Origin: Halococcus agarilyticus
Lineage (GTDB): Archaea; Halobacteriota; Halobacteria; Halobacteriales; Halococcaceae
Direction of reading: 5' to 3'
Assembly: GCF_000334895.1 (NCBI RefSeq)
Contig: NZ_BAFM01000010.1
Span: forward strand, 82,613-146,612
Length of the DNA: 64,000 nt
The notes beneath the pieces were generated by a model. The model was not told where the DNA came from. It did no database searches and saw only the letters and a list, made by a program, of their open reading frames with translations. Shown one piece after another: positions 29,470 to 38,503 of this stretch. The position numbers and the translations under genes were made by a program. Numbering within the stretch: position 1 is the first letter of the stretch; every line of letters starts with the position of its first letter.

Positions 29470-29870
29470 TCAGTCGTCGGCCGCGGCGGGCTGGACCTCG
29501 CCGTAGAGTTCACTGACCTCCTCGATCCGCGAGTCGACACGGTAGGCGTCGCCGGTGGCCTGTCTCGCACTCTCGGTCTGGATCCCGACCATCTTCGAAG
29601 CGTCCTCGACGCAGTCGAGCTCGTGGAACTCGCGGAACCCCTTCCACGCGCCCGCGATCGTACAGCCGTCGTCCATCGAGAACACGAACCAGTCGGGACC
29701 TCGCCCCGAACCGCCGACTGTTCGGCGAGTTCGAGGCCCACCATGCGCTTGCCCTCGGCGCTTTCGTGCTCGGGGCAGGTGTAGACGATGCGGGCGGGAT
29801 CGTACTCGGTGCCACACAGCGTACACTCGAGCGAGTGATGTGCTCCATCGCCACACTCACCGTGTTCCAT
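29470..29870 (-). pseudogene. Threonine synthase remnant (internal deletion and frameshift)
   Basis: From ATG 29870 the translation MEHGECGDGAHHSLECTLCG continues through YDPARIVYTCPEHESAEG, which resembles the Cys-rich N-terminus of archaeal threonine synthase. It jumps directly to MVGLELAEQSAVRGEVP, a piece normally found some 200 residues later. A missing base near 29700 then moves the continuation DWFVFSMDDGCTIAGAWKGF and REFHELDCVED into another frame, which stops at 29470. The pyridoxal-phosphate Lys region is absent. A full enzyme has about 400 residues. Both breaks are read from sequence; the family assignment is by memory of threonine synthase motifs. Confidence 0.7.
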
Positions 29871-29935
29871 CCCTCAGATAAATCCCGTTGCTCAGATCCG
29901 CTCCGTGGGGGACGACACGACTCGGGGACGACGCG

Positions 29936-29948
29936 TAGCTTTATCAGG
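29936..29948 (+). promoter_or_regulatory. Probable TATA box of cofH
   Basis: AGCTTTATCAGG at 29937-29948 is about 27 bases before the cofH ATG (29969), the distance expected for a leaderless haloarchaeal transcript. No Shine-Dalgarno sequence precedes the ATG. Confidence 0.5.
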
Positions 29949-29968
29949 CGCGACGCGCTGGTCGACGT

Positions 29969-31330
29969 ATGGCAGACTCCGCCCGCAGCGCCGTCCCGGA
30001 GGACGCGGACGCGTTCGAGTTCGACCACGTGCCCGAGACCGATCAGGCGTTCGAGAACGCGCTCGCGAAGGCACGCGACGGCGAGCGCCTCTCTGTCGAG
30101 GACGGTGTGGCGCTCATCACGACGGGCTCCGACGTCGCGGGGATCGACCCCGACCGGAAGGAGCGGGTGCTGGAGGCCGCCGACCGTCGCCGGGCCGACG
30201 TCGTCGGCGAGGAGGTCACGTTCGTGGCGAACCTGAACAACAACGTCACCACGGCGTGCAACACCGGCTGTCTGTTCTGTAACTTCAAGGACACCGCCGC
30301 GAACTTCGAGACCGGCTCGGACGTCGATCACGCCGGCTTCACGAAGACGCTCGACGAGTCGCGCGAGGTCGTCCGCGACGCGGTCGAACGGGGGGTCTCC
30401 GAGGTCACGTCCGTCTCGGGGCTCCATCCAGGGCTCGCGCTCGACGACGAACACCACGAGATCCTCGAGTCGTTCGACAGCCCGGCGAGCGACGTGAACT
30501 ACAAACCACCCGACAGGTATGAGACGCCGCCAGGCACCTACGTCGAGCAGATGCGGGCGATGTCGGTCGGGGACGTCCACCTCCACTCGATGACGCCCGA
30601 GGAGGCCTACCACGCGATTCGTGGCACCGACCGGAGCTACGAAACTGTCTACCGCCGACTCGCAGACGCCGGCCTCGACTCGGCTCCCGGGACGGCCGCC
30701 GAGATCCTCGTCGACGAGGTGCGCGACGTCATCTGTCCCGGCAAGATCGGTACTGAAGAATGGGTCGCGGCGATGGAGGGCGCGGTCGCGGCGGGGCTGC
30801 CCGTCACGGCGACGATGATGTACGGCCACGTCGAGAACGAGCGCCACCGTGTGCTGCATCTCGACCGCATCCGACGGCTCCAGGACCGCACCGGCGCGAT
30901 CACGGAGTTCGTGCCCCTCTCGTTCATCCACCAGCAGACGCCGCTGTACGAGCGTGGGATCGTCTCGGGCGGCGCGAGTGACGCCGAGGACGAACTCCTG
31001 ATCGCCGTCTCGCGCCTGTTCCTCGACAACATTGATCACATCCAGTCGAGCTGGGTGAAGTTCGGCGACGAGAAGGGGCTGAAACTCCTGAACTGCGGCG
31101 CGGACGACTTCATGGGGACGATCCTCTCCGAGGAGATCACGAAGCGCGCCGGCGGGGGCTACGGCGAGTTCCGGTCGTTCGCCGACTACGTCGAGATGAT
31201 CTCGGCCATCGGCCGAGTGCCGGTCGAGCGCTCGATGGATTATGAAGAACGCCGACGGATCGATCCCGACGCCGATCGGATCGGCCCAGTTCTGGGGCCG
31301 CGCGCCGACGGGACGCCGCTGCTCTCCTGA
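29969..31330 (+). CDS. cofH: FO synthase subunit 2 (CofH), radical SAM
   Basis: CofH joins the 4-hydroxybenzyl group from tyrosine to 5-amino-6-ribitylaminouracil in the synthesis of F0, the chromophore of coenzyme F420. The 453-residue protein has the radical-SAM CxxxCxxC motif as CNTGCLFC at about residues 96-103, followed by FKDTAANFET. The partial-barrel signatures SGLHPGLALD, VHLHSMTPEE and EILVDEVRDVICPGKI match the CofH/MqnC group. The C-terminal segment YGEFRSFADYVEMI.. is typical of CofH. The ATG at 29969 fits a leaderless promoter. No cofG is adjacent; npdG, which uses F420, lies 8 kb away in the window. Confidence 0.92.
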   Translation: MADSARSAVPEDADAFEFDHVPETDQAFENALAKARDGERLSVEDGVALITTGSDVAGIDPDRKERVLEAADRRRADVVGEEVTFVANLNNNVTTACNTGCLFCNFKDTAANFETGSDVDHAGFTKTLDESREVVRDAVERGVSEVTSVSGLHPGLALDDEHHEILESFDSPASDVNYKPPDRYETPPGTYVEQMRAMSVGDVHLHSMTPEEAYHAIRGTDRSYETVYRRLADAGLDSAPGTAAEILVDEVRDVICPGKIGTEEWVAAMEGAVAAGLPVTATMMYGHVENERHRVLHLDRIRRLQDRTGAITEFVPLSFIHQQTPLYERGIVSGGASDAEDELLIAVSRLFLDNIDHIQSSWVKFGDEKGLKLLNCGADDFMGTILSEEITKRAGGGYGEFRSFADYVEMISAIGRVPVERSMDYEERRRIDPDADRIGPVLGPRADGTPLLS

Positions 31331-31454
31331 TCGCCGTTCGCCGTTCTTCGAACCCGCGACATCGGGTCCGTTCGCTGTACTCGGCGTTCGCCCGCACGGT
31401 GCTCCACCACGATTCATGTGCGTCCGGGGTCCATCCCTTCCGTGGTGAACTAGG

Positions 31455-32144
31455 ATGACCGACGATACGAACGAACCTGACGATACCGAGAGCGGCGTGC
31501 ACAGCTCGGCCATCGACCTACCGACCGTGACGACGGACGACCTCGCGGATACGTCGATGCCCTCCGAACGAATCGGCTGTATCGTGCTCGCTGCGGGCAC
31601 GAGCAGCCGATTCGGGGACGAGAACAAGCTCCTCGCCGGGATCGAGGGCGGGGCCCTGGTGCGGCGCGCAGTAGCGTCGGCGCTCGCGACCGTCGACGAG
31701 GTCGTGGTCGTGGTCGGCCACGAGGCGAGCGCGGTCCGCGAGGCGCTCTCGGGGCTCGACGTCGGGTTCGTGACGAACGAGGACTACGAGCGGGGCCAGA
31801 GTACGTCGGTCCGTGCGGGCGTGACGGCCGCGCGCGAGCGGGACTGGGACGCAGCGGTCTTCGCGCTCGGGGACATGCCGCACGTCGATCCCGACTCGAT
31901 CGAGCGACTGCTGAAAGCGTACGCGGCCGACCACGGGTCGATCCTCGCAGCGTCGTACGACCGAAAGCGCGGCAACCCCACCCTGTTCGACGCGACTCAC
32001 TTCGACGCGCTCGCGGCGATCGAGGGCGACACCGGTGGTCGGGAGTTGATCGTCGGCAGCGACGACGCGGCCCTCGTCGCAACCGACGATCCGGGGACCG
32101 TCCGCGACGTCGATCGGCGCGACGACGTCGATCGGCTCGGGTGA
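31455..32144 (+). CDS. MocA/MobA-like nucleotidyltransferase
   Basis: This is a 229-residue protein whose first 37 residues are an acidic extension. The NTP-transferase fold begins at RIGCIVLAAGTSSRFGDENK (residues 39-58), with the LAAGxSxRxG signature and Lys. The metal-binding Asp region is AVFALGDMPHVD, and YDRKRGNPTLFDATHF is typical of MocA-type cytidylyltransferases that act on molybdenum cofactor. It could also be a CoxI/PucB-type maturation factor. The ATG at 31455 lies 124 bp after cofH. It is not the CofC guanylyltransferase of F420 synthesis as far as motifs show. Confidence 0.82.
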   Translation: MTDDTNEPDDTESGVHSSAIDLPTVTTDDLADTSMPSERIGCIVLAAGTSSRFGDENKLLAGIEGGALVRRAVASALATVDEVVVVVGHEASAVREALSGLDVGFVTNEDYERGQSTSVRAGVTAARERDWDAAVFALGDMPHVDPDSIERLLKAYAADHGSILAASYDRKRGNPTLFDATHFDALAAIEGDTGGRELIVGSDDAALVATDDPGTVRDVDRRDDVDRLG

Positions 32145-32364
32145 ACCAGCCGATCGTCGATCCCGTCGGCCCGAACGGTTGCCGGGTCAGCGCTCGCTCT
32201 CGACCCCCGGGACCGCGCGAGGAACGACCCGTCACCCGGTTCCGACATCACCTCGTGATCGCGGGCGACGACCGCGCCGTTCCGGATCACGGTGTCGGCC
32301 TCCACACCGCAGCGTGTGTGCGATCCGTTAGTCATATACGCACATCCCGCATAACGGCGGTCGA

Positions 32365-33012
32365 ATGAGTACAGCATCGTCCTGCAAGGTCGAGCGCAAC
32401 GCCGAGCGCTACGAACTCACCGCCCCGTCGACCCACGACTCCGTCGACGACTATCTACTCTCCCGGTGGCTGGGGCAGGACGAGCGGGCCGCGGAGGGGT
32501 ATCGATCGCTGACGGAGTGGTTCAACAAGCGACTGCTCCGGGCCAGCTACGACGCCCACGGCCGGGAGACGCTCGCGACCCAGCTCGACGCGGATCACGC
32601 GATCCTGACCGGCGACGACGACCTCGAACGCGGGGAGCTGCTCGACGTCCTCGCCGCGACGGGCATCGACGGCGAGGCGCTCCGCGACGACATGATCTCG
32701 TGGGGGACGATGCGCAACCACCTCAACGACTGTCTCGGTGGCGAGAAGGCGGCTCCCGAAGCCCGGACCGACTGGGAGCGCGAGAGCGTGCGGATCGCCC
32801 GCGATCGGACGGCGGATCGGGTTCGCGAGGCGCTCGGGGCGCTCGCGTCGAAGGGCGACCTCGCTGACGGCGAGTCCTCCACGGTCGAGGTCCAGGTCCA
32901 GCTGACCTGCGGGGAGTGTCCGCGCCGCGTGCCACTCGACACGGCACTCGACCGGGGGTACGTCTGCGCCGAGCACCACCACGATCGCGTGGCGAGCGGG
33001 GGCACACGATGA
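32365..33012 (+). CDS. rdfA: Rod-determining factor RdfA
   Basis: The 215-residue protein resembles haloarchaeal RdfA. It starts SSCKVERNAERYELTAPSTH, has a central helical region (SLTEWFNKRLLRASYD, ILTGDDDLERGELLDVLAATGI), and ends with a Cys/His cluster (CGECPRRVP...YVCAEHHH) that could bind zinc. In Haloferax volcanii RdfA is needed to form rods. A TATA-like CATATACG about 30 bases upstream of ATG 32365 suggests a leaderless transcript. Its stop overlaps the start of the SMC-related sph gene by 4 bp, and this pairing is characteristic. The name rests on my recognition of the family and its partner. Confidence 0.82.
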   Translation: MSTASSCKVERNAERYELTAPSTHDSVDDYLLSRWLGQDERAAEGYRSLTEWFNKRLLRASYDAHGRETLATQLDADHAILTGDDDLERGELLDVLAATGIDGEALRDDMISWGTMRNHLNDCLGGEKAAPEARTDWERESVRIARDRTADRVREALGALASKGDLADGESSTVEVQVQLTCGECPRRVPLDTALDRGYVCAEHHHDRVASGGTR

Positions 33013-34793
33013 CGTGGCACCTCGATATCGAGAACATCGCCGGCATCCGTCACGGGACGGCGACGCTCGAACCGGGCCTCGACGCGATCCGCGGCACGAA
33101 CTGGGGGGGCAAATCGAGCTTCATCCGGGCGCTCGAAACCGCACTCGGGGTGGCGTCGCCGCTGACTGAGGGAGCGGACCGCGGCCACGTGGAACTCGAC
33201 GCCGACGGCGAATCGGTCGCGGTCGATCTCGTCCGCGACGGACGGACCGTCCGGCGGGAGGGGACGCCGTACCTCACCGGCGAGTACGACCGCAAGCGCG
33301 CGCGGCTGTTCGCCTGCCTCGACGAGCGCAACCCGGTCCGCCGGGCGGTCGACGCCGGCGAGAACTTAGAGGGCGTCCTGCTCCAGCCTCTCGCCATCCA
33401 GAACATCGACGAGGAGATCGGGAGCCTGAAACACGAACGCGAGCAGGTCGAGGGGGAGATCGCCCGGGCGAACGAGGCCGCGGATCGGATCCCGTCCGTC
33501 CGCGACGAGATCGAGGGGCTCGAAGCCGAGATCGAGGACGCGAACGAGCGGATGAGCCAGCTCTCGACCGACGACGATGGCTCGGACGAGCGCGACCGGC
33601 TGAGCGGGCTCCGCGCCGAACGCGATCAGGTCGCCTCGCGGATCGACCGCTTCGAGAACACCGTCGAACGCACCGAGGCGACCCTTGCGGACAAGCAGGA
33701 AGAACTCGAAGCGCTCACGGTGCCCGAGGAGTCGTCGGTCGAGGACGACCTCGCCGACGCGCGCGAGGAGCTCCAGTCGGTGAAGAACGACCTCGACCTC
33801 CTCCAGTCGCTCTACTCGGCCAACCAACGCGTGCTCGAAGAGGATCGCCTCGGCCTCGTCACCGACGTCGATCACCAGCTCACCGACGACACGGTGGCGT
33901 GCTGGGTCTGTGACAGCGAGACGTCGCGCGGCGAGATGGATGCGCGAGTCGACGCACTCGGCGAGCGCGCCACGGAGCTCCGCTCCGAGATCGAGACCCA
34001 TCGGGACACCGTCGACCGGCTCGAAGCCCGCGCCGAGGAGTTCGACCAGACCAGGCGACGCGAGCGCGACCTGGAGGAGGCGATCGCGGACCACGAGTCG
34101 ACCGTCGCCGACCGCCGTGATCGGCTCGCGGAGCTTCGGACGCGGCGCGACGAGCTCGACGACGAGATCGAGGAACTCTCGGCCGAAGTTTCGGCGACCA
34201 CCGACGAGCTCACCGACCTCGAAAGCGAGGTCAAGTACCGCGAGATGGAGCTCGAGGAGTACCGCGACGAGCTGGCGACGCTCGAAACGCGCGCCGACCG
34301 CGCCGACGACCTCGAAGCCGAACGCGAGCGCCTTTCGACCGAGATCGCGGACCTCCGCAACCGGAAGGCCGCGGTGAAACGCCGCACGCGCGAGGCGTTC
34401 GACGACGCGATCGGCGAGATCGTCCCCCGGTTCGAGACCGGGTTCGAGACCGCCCGCCTCACGCCGAACTTCGACCTCGTGGTCGCCAGGAACGGCCGGG
34501 AAGCACAGTTGAGCGCGCTGAGCGAGGGCGAGCGCGAACTCCTCGGGCTCGTCGCCGCGCTCGCGGGCCACGCCGCCTTCGAGGTCGGCGACACCGTCCC
34601 CTGCCTCCTCGTCGACGGCGTGAGCAGCCTCGCGGACGAGAACCTCCACACCCTCGTGGAGTACCTCCGCGATCGGACGACGTACATCGTCTTCACCGTC
34701 CACCCGGAGTACACGGCGTTCGAGGGCAACGAGATCACGATCGACGACTGGACCGTCGTCTCGGACGAGCGGTCGGCCACGGCACCGCAGTAA
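33009..34793 (+). CDS. Archaea-specific SMC-related ATPase (Sph type)
   Basis: This 594-residue SMC/Rad50-like protein has a variant Walker A, GTNWGGKSS, at residues 29-37. Coiled coil runs from about 125-285 and 315-470. A single CxxC (ACWVCDSE, Cys298 and Cys301) sits at the middle, like the zinc hook of Rad50. The ABC signature is LSEGERELLGLVAAL near 503-517, and Walker B is PCLLVDGVSSLADEN near 533-547. The coiled coils are much shorter than in SMC. It starts in the rdfA stop codon, so the two are translationally coupled and probably act together, perhaps on the cell envelope or chromosome. The molecular function is unknown. Confidence 0.85.
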   Translation: MTWHLDIENIAGIRHGTATLEPGLDAIRGTNWGGKSSFIRALETALGVASPLTEGADRGHVELDADGESVAVDLVRDGRTVRREGTPYLTGEYDRKRARLFACLDERNPVRRAVDAGENLEGVLLQPLAIQNIDEEIGSLKHEREQVEGEIARANEAADRIPSVRDEIEGLEAEIEDANERMSQLSTDDDGSDERDRLSGLRAERDQVASRIDRFENTVERTEATLADKQEELEALTVPEESSVEDDLADAREELQSVKNDLDLLQSLYSANQRVLEEDRLGLVTDVDHQLTDDTVACWVCDSETSRGEMDARVDALGERATELRSEIETHRDTVDRLEARAEEFDQTRRRERDLEEAIADHESTVADRRDRLAELRTRRDELDDEIEELSAEVSATTDELTDLESEVKYREMELEEYRDELATLETRADRADDLEAERERLSTEIADLRNRKAAVKRRTREAFDDAIGEIVPRFETGFETARLTPNFDLVVARNGREAQLSALSEGERELLGLVAALAGHAAFEVGDTVPCLLVDGVSSLADENLHTLVEYLRDRTTYIVFTVHPEYTAFEGNEITIDDWTVVSDERSATAPQ

Positions 34794-35162
34794 CTCGCCG
34801 CCGGCCGTCGATTCCTCCTCTCTGATCGGTCGGACTACTCCACCCGTCGCACGGCGCGTCCGAGCACGAGCTTGGCGACCGTCCCGGACTCGATCGTCGC
34901 CACTTACTCCCCGTTCGTCGTCCGTTCGCCCCGTCCCGGGAACCGGCCCGTCGGCGTTCGCCTCACCTCGCTGCCGATCACCGCCGAGACGGTGCGTCGG
35001 GCGCTCGACGCGAACGACGACCGACCCCTTCCGGGGAGAACTGATCGGCCGCCGACGACCTCCTCGATGGCGAATCGGTCGACCGTCGCACATCGCGGCG
35101 GTAGTGTCGAACGAAACGGAATCGGCTCACGGGTCGGTGCCTGGCCCGCGCTCGCGAACCGA
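34794..35162. other. 369-bp convergent gap with coding-like remnants
   Basis: This lies between the convergent sph and TPP-enzyme genes. Frames translate to fragments such as ATIESGTVAKLVLGRAVRRVE (minus) and LPITAETVRRALDANDDRPL (plus), which look protein-like but have no start or full domain. I treat them as decayed sequence rather than genes. No terminator hairpin with T-run is seen. Confidence 0.4.
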
Positions 35163-36758
35163 TCACTCCACCGGCACTTCGACGAGCGCGATCTCGTCGG
35201 CGGGGACGACGCGGTCGAGAACGGCGTCGAGTTCGTCCCAGGTCTCGGGTCGGTAGCCCTCGATCCCGAAGCTCTCGGCGAAGGTGACGAAGTCCGGATT
35301 GGTGAGGCGAGTGCCGGTGCTCTCGCCGCGATGCTCGGCCTGCTTCTCCGAGATCAGGCCGTAGTCGTCGTCGTTGTAGAGGAGGATCGTGAACGAGCAG
35401 TCGAGCCTGGTCGCGGTCTCGATCTCGGCGGCGTTCATCAGGAAGCCGCCGTCGCCGGTGGCGGCCACCACGTTGCCGTCGATCGCGAGATCGGCGGCGA
35501 CCGCACCGGGGACCGCGATCCCCATGGTCGCCAGCCCGTTGGAGATGATGCAGGTGTTCGGCTCGTAGGTCGGGTAGTCCTGAGCGATCGCCATCTTGTG
35601 ACTGCCCGTGTCCGAGAGCAGGACGTCCTCGTCGGCCATCGCGTCCCGAAGGAGGGGAAGCGAACGCCGGACGGTGAAGGCGTCGTCGCCGTCGGGGCGA
35701 TCGAACTTGTCGGCGACGACGTCCTCGCGGATACCGGCGTACCACTCGGGATCGGTGCCGATGGGCTCGTCGTGACCCTGGATCGCGCGCAGGCCCGCGG
35801 AGACGTCACACACGATCTCGACGGTCGGGTTGTAGTGTTCGTACACCTCGGCGGGCTCGAAGTCGAGGTGGACGATCCGCTTGTCACTTGCAGGGTTCCA
35901 GTTCGCGGGATCGTGCTCGGCGATGTCGTAGCCCACCGCGAGCACCGCGTCGGCCTTCCTGATGGCGTCGGCGATCCGCGTGCCGCCGCCCGACTCGGCT
36001 TCGTACTGGAGCGAAAACAGCGAGTGATCGTCGGCGTCCGAGACGGCTCCCTTCCCCATGTAGGTGCCGACGACGGGGATGTCGGTTTCGTCGACGAACG
36101 ACCGGAGGCGTTCGGACGCGCGGGTCCGGATCGCCCCGTTGCCCGCGAGCACGATCGGCCGGTCGGCGTCGCCCAGCAGCTCGACGGCGCGCTCGACTGC
36201 CGTCTCGTCGGGGCTCGGCCGTCGGATCTTGCTCCGGCGTTCGAGGGGTGCGACGTCGGTTTCGGTTCCCGCGACGTCCTCGGGGAATTCGAGGTGAGTC
36301 GCGCCGGGCTTCTCGTGTTCGGCGACCTTGAACGCCTTGCGGACCGACTCGTGGACGATCTCGGGGTCCGAGAGCTGGGCGTTCCACTTCGTGATCGGTT
36401 CGAACATGTCGACGATGTCGAGCTTCTGATGGCTCTCCTTGTGGAGGCGTTCGAGCCCACCCTGACCGGTGATCGACACCACGGGGCTCTTGTCGAGCTG
36501 GGCGTCGGCGACGCCCGTCATGAGGTTGGTCGCACCCGGTCCGAGCGTCCCGAGACAGACGCCCGCCTCGCCGGTGAGTCGACCGTGGACGTCGGCCATG
36601 AACGCCGCGCCCTGCTCGTGGCGGACGGGGATGAACTCGATCGACGAGTCCCGGAGCGAGAAGAGGAGCTCCTCCAGCTCCTCTCCGGGCAGGCCGAAGA
36701 CGTGATCGGTCCCTTCGACTTCGAGACACTCGACGAGGAGGTCGGCTGCGGTTTGCAT
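35163..36758 (-). CDS. Acetolactate synthase large-subunit-like thiamine-diphosphate enzyme
   Basis: The protein has 531 residues with the three domains of the acetolactate synthase family. The catalytic Glu lies in VRHEQGAAFMAD (about residues 40-51). The FAD/central domain is around PIVLAGNGAI and DAVLAVGYDIAE. The ThDP motif is GDGGFLMNAAEIETA extending to NDDDYG near residues 430-465. Related enzymes include IlvB, catabolic acetolactate synthases and other ThDP carboligases. No regulatory subunit gene (ilvN) or other branched-chain genes lie nearby, so a role outside valine/isoleucine synthesis is likely. I chose ATG 36758 (MQTAADLLVECLEVEG) as the normal family start. Confidence 0.87.
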   Translation of the reverse strand: MQTAADLLVECLEVEGTDHVFGLPGEELEELLFSLRDSSIEFIPVRHEQGAAFMADVHGRLTGEAGVCLGTLGPGATNLMTGVADAQLDKSPVVSITGQGGLERLHKESHQKLDIVDMFEPITKWNAQLSDPEIVHESVRKAFKVAEHEKPGATHLEFPEDVAGTETDVAPLERRSKIRRPSPDETAVERAVELLGDADRPIVLAGNGAIRTRASERLRSFVDETDIPVVGTYMGKGAVSDADDHSLFSLQYEAESGGGTRIADAIRKADAVLAVGYDIAEHDPANWNPASDKRIVHLDFEPAEVYEHYNPTVEIVCDVSAGLRAIQGHDEPIGTDPEWYAGIREDVVADKFDRPDGDDAFTVRRSLPLLRDAMADEDVLLSDTGSHKMAIAQDYPTYEPNTCIISNGLATMGIAVPGAVAADLAIDGNVVAATGDGGFLMNAAEIETATRLDCSFTILLYNDDDYGLISEKQAEHRGESTGTRLTNPDFVTFAESFGIEGYRPETWDELDAVLDRVVPADEIALVEVPVE

Positions 36759-36911
36759 GCGCCAGGCTACACCCAGCGGGTACATTAGCCCGTCGCTGTC
36801 GTGGGGGCCACATCATCGACGCTCCCACCGTTCGGGCGTCGACGTAGCGCTGACGTAGCGCCGACCCGTGCCGGTCGTGGGGGTCACTGGAGTCGGATAC
36901 TCCCGCCTCAT

Positions 36912-36924
36912 CCAAACAATTAAA
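36912..36924 (+). promoter_or_regulatory. Probable TATA box of the NCS2 permease gene
   Basis: CCAAACAATTAAACGG has an AT-rich core (ACAATTAAAC, 36915-36924) about 30 bases before the ATG at 36952. This fits a leaderless or nearly leaderless transcript. Confidence 0.5.
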
Positions 36925-36951
36925 CGGGCCGATGTGATGTGTCAGGATGAC

Positions 36952-38415
36952 ATGACGGACGGTACTGGATCGGCGTCGGGGGGTAGCGACGGGGGCGGCG
37001 GGGCGAACGATTCGGTGTTCGCGCGGTTCTTCGGGTTCGCCGAACACGGCACCGACCTCAGGACCGAGGTGCTTGCGGGGATCACGACCTTCCTCACGAT
37101 GTCGTACATCGTGGTCGTGAACCCCTCGATCATGACGGACCAGCCCGGCGACGACGGGTTCCAGGACGGGATCGCGATCCAGGGCTACTCCCCGGACGAG
37201 GTCGAGCAGATGCTCGCGGTCGTCACGATCCTCGCGGCGGCGGTCGCGATCTTCGTGATGGCCTTCTACGCGAACCGGCCGTTCGGCCAGGCACCGGGGC
37301 TCGGGCTCAACGCCTTCTTCGCCTTCACGGTGGTCGGCGCGCTCGGCATCCCGTGGGAGACGGCGCTCGCGGCGGTGGTCACCGAGGGCGTCCTCTTCGT
37401 CCTCTTGACCGCGGTCGGCGCGCGCGAGTACGTCATCAGACTGTTCCCCGAACCGGTGAAGTTCTCGGTCGGCACCGGGATCGGCCTCTTCCTCGCGATC
37501 ATCGGGCTCCAGGAGATGGGCGTGGTCGTCGACGACCCCGCGACGCTCGTGACGCTCGGCAGCGTCGCGTCGGACCCCGCCGCACTCCTCGCGGTGCTCG
37601 GCTTCTTCCTGACCATCGTGCTCTACGCCCGTGGGATCCGCGGCTCGATCGTCTTCGGGGTCGTCCTCACCACCGTCGTCGGCTACCTCGCCACTACCGC
37701 TGGATTCGCCGAGCCGGGTGTGCTCTTCCCCGAGTCGCTGCCGAGCCCCCAGTACGACATCACGCCGCTCGTGGGTGCGTTCGTCGAGGGCTTCGGGAAC
37801 GTCGACGCGTTCGCGTTCTCGCTCGTGGTGTTCACGTTCTTCTTCGTCGACTTCTTCGACACGGCGGGCACGCTGGTTGGCGTCGGTCAGGCCGGCGGCT
37901 TCCTCGACGAGGACGGCGACCTGCCCGACATCGACAAGCCGCTGATGGCCGACGCGATCGGCACCACCGTCGGCGGTGTTCTGGGCACGTCGACGGTCAC
38001 GACCTACGTCGAGTCGGCGACCGGCGTCGAGGAGGGCGGCCGGACCGGGATGACGGCGCTCGTGGTCGGCCTCCTCTTCCTCCTGGCGCTGATCGTCGTC
38101 CCGCTCGCGGCCGCGATCCCCCTCTACGCCTCCCACATCGCGCTGGTGGTGGTCGCGCTCCTGATGCTCCGGAACGTGGTCGAGATCCAGTGGGACGACA
38201 TCGCCCACGCGATCCCCGCGGGGCTCACGATCCTCGTGATGCCGCTGACGTACTCGATCGCGTACGGGATCGCGGCGGGGATCATCGCGTACCCGCTCGT
38301 GAAGACCGCGGTCGGCGAACTCGACGACATCAGTGTGGGCCAGTGGCTGCTCGCGGGTGCGTTCGTGGTCTACTTCTTCGTGCGCACGAGCGGTACGCTC
38401 CAGGGCGCGGTGTAG
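36952..38415 (+). CDS. NCS2 family purine/pyrimidine permease (AzgA-like)
   Basis: This 487-residue transporter has about 12-14 membrane segments. A Gly/Ser-rich acidic N-terminus (residues 1-25) precedes FFGFAEHGTDLRTEVLAGIT and TFLTMSYIVVVNPSIMTD, the signature start of the AzgA branch, which imports adenine, guanine or hypoxanthine with protons. Other family marks are GQAPGLGLNAFFAFTVV, FTFFFVDFFDTAGTLVGVG and TSTVTTYVESATGVEEGGRT. I chose ATG 36952 from promoter spacing; an in-frame ATG at 36937 adds five residues. No purine-salvage enzyme is adjacent. Confidence 0.93.
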   Translation: MTDGTGSASGGSDGGGGANDSVFARFFGFAEHGTDLRTEVLAGITTFLTMSYIVVVNPSIMTDQPGDDGFQDGIAIQGYSPDEVEQMLAVVTILAAAVAIFVMAFYANRPFGQAPGLGLNAFFAFTVVGALGIPWETALAAVVTEGVLFVLLTAVGAREYVIRLFPEPVKFSVGTGIGLFLAIIGLQEMGVVVDDPATLVTLGSVASDPAALLAVLGFFLTIVLYARGIRGSIVFGVVLTTVVGYLATTAGFAEPGVLFPESLPSPQYDITPLVGAFVEGFGNVDAFAFSLVVFTFFFVDFFDTAGTLVGVGQAGGFLDEDGDLPDIDKPLMADAIGTTVGGVLGTSTVTTYVESATGVEEGGRTGMTALVVGLLFLLALIVVPLAAAIPLYASHIALVVVALLMLRNVVEIQWDDIAHAIPAGLTILVMPLTYSIAYGIAAGIIAYPLVKTAVGELDDISVGQWLLAGAFVVYFFVRTSGTLQGAV

Positions 38416-38503
38416 ACGTCCGGTTCGCCGCATCCGTCGTGTTTCCGTCCCTCGACCCCCGACCTCGCCGATCTCCTCGGCGAGGCCGACAGGGTGGTGT
38501 CGC

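Noticed and set aside
29510..31627. 705-codon minus-strand open frame across cofH
   Set aside because: It lies antisense to cofH and partly covers the threonine-synthase remnant; no domain is visible and the sense strand explains the openness.
31455..32144. CofC (F420 guanylyltransferase) next to cofH
   Set aside because: Motifs (LAAGTSSRFG, RKRGNPTLFD) fit MocA/MobA-type transferases better than CofC.
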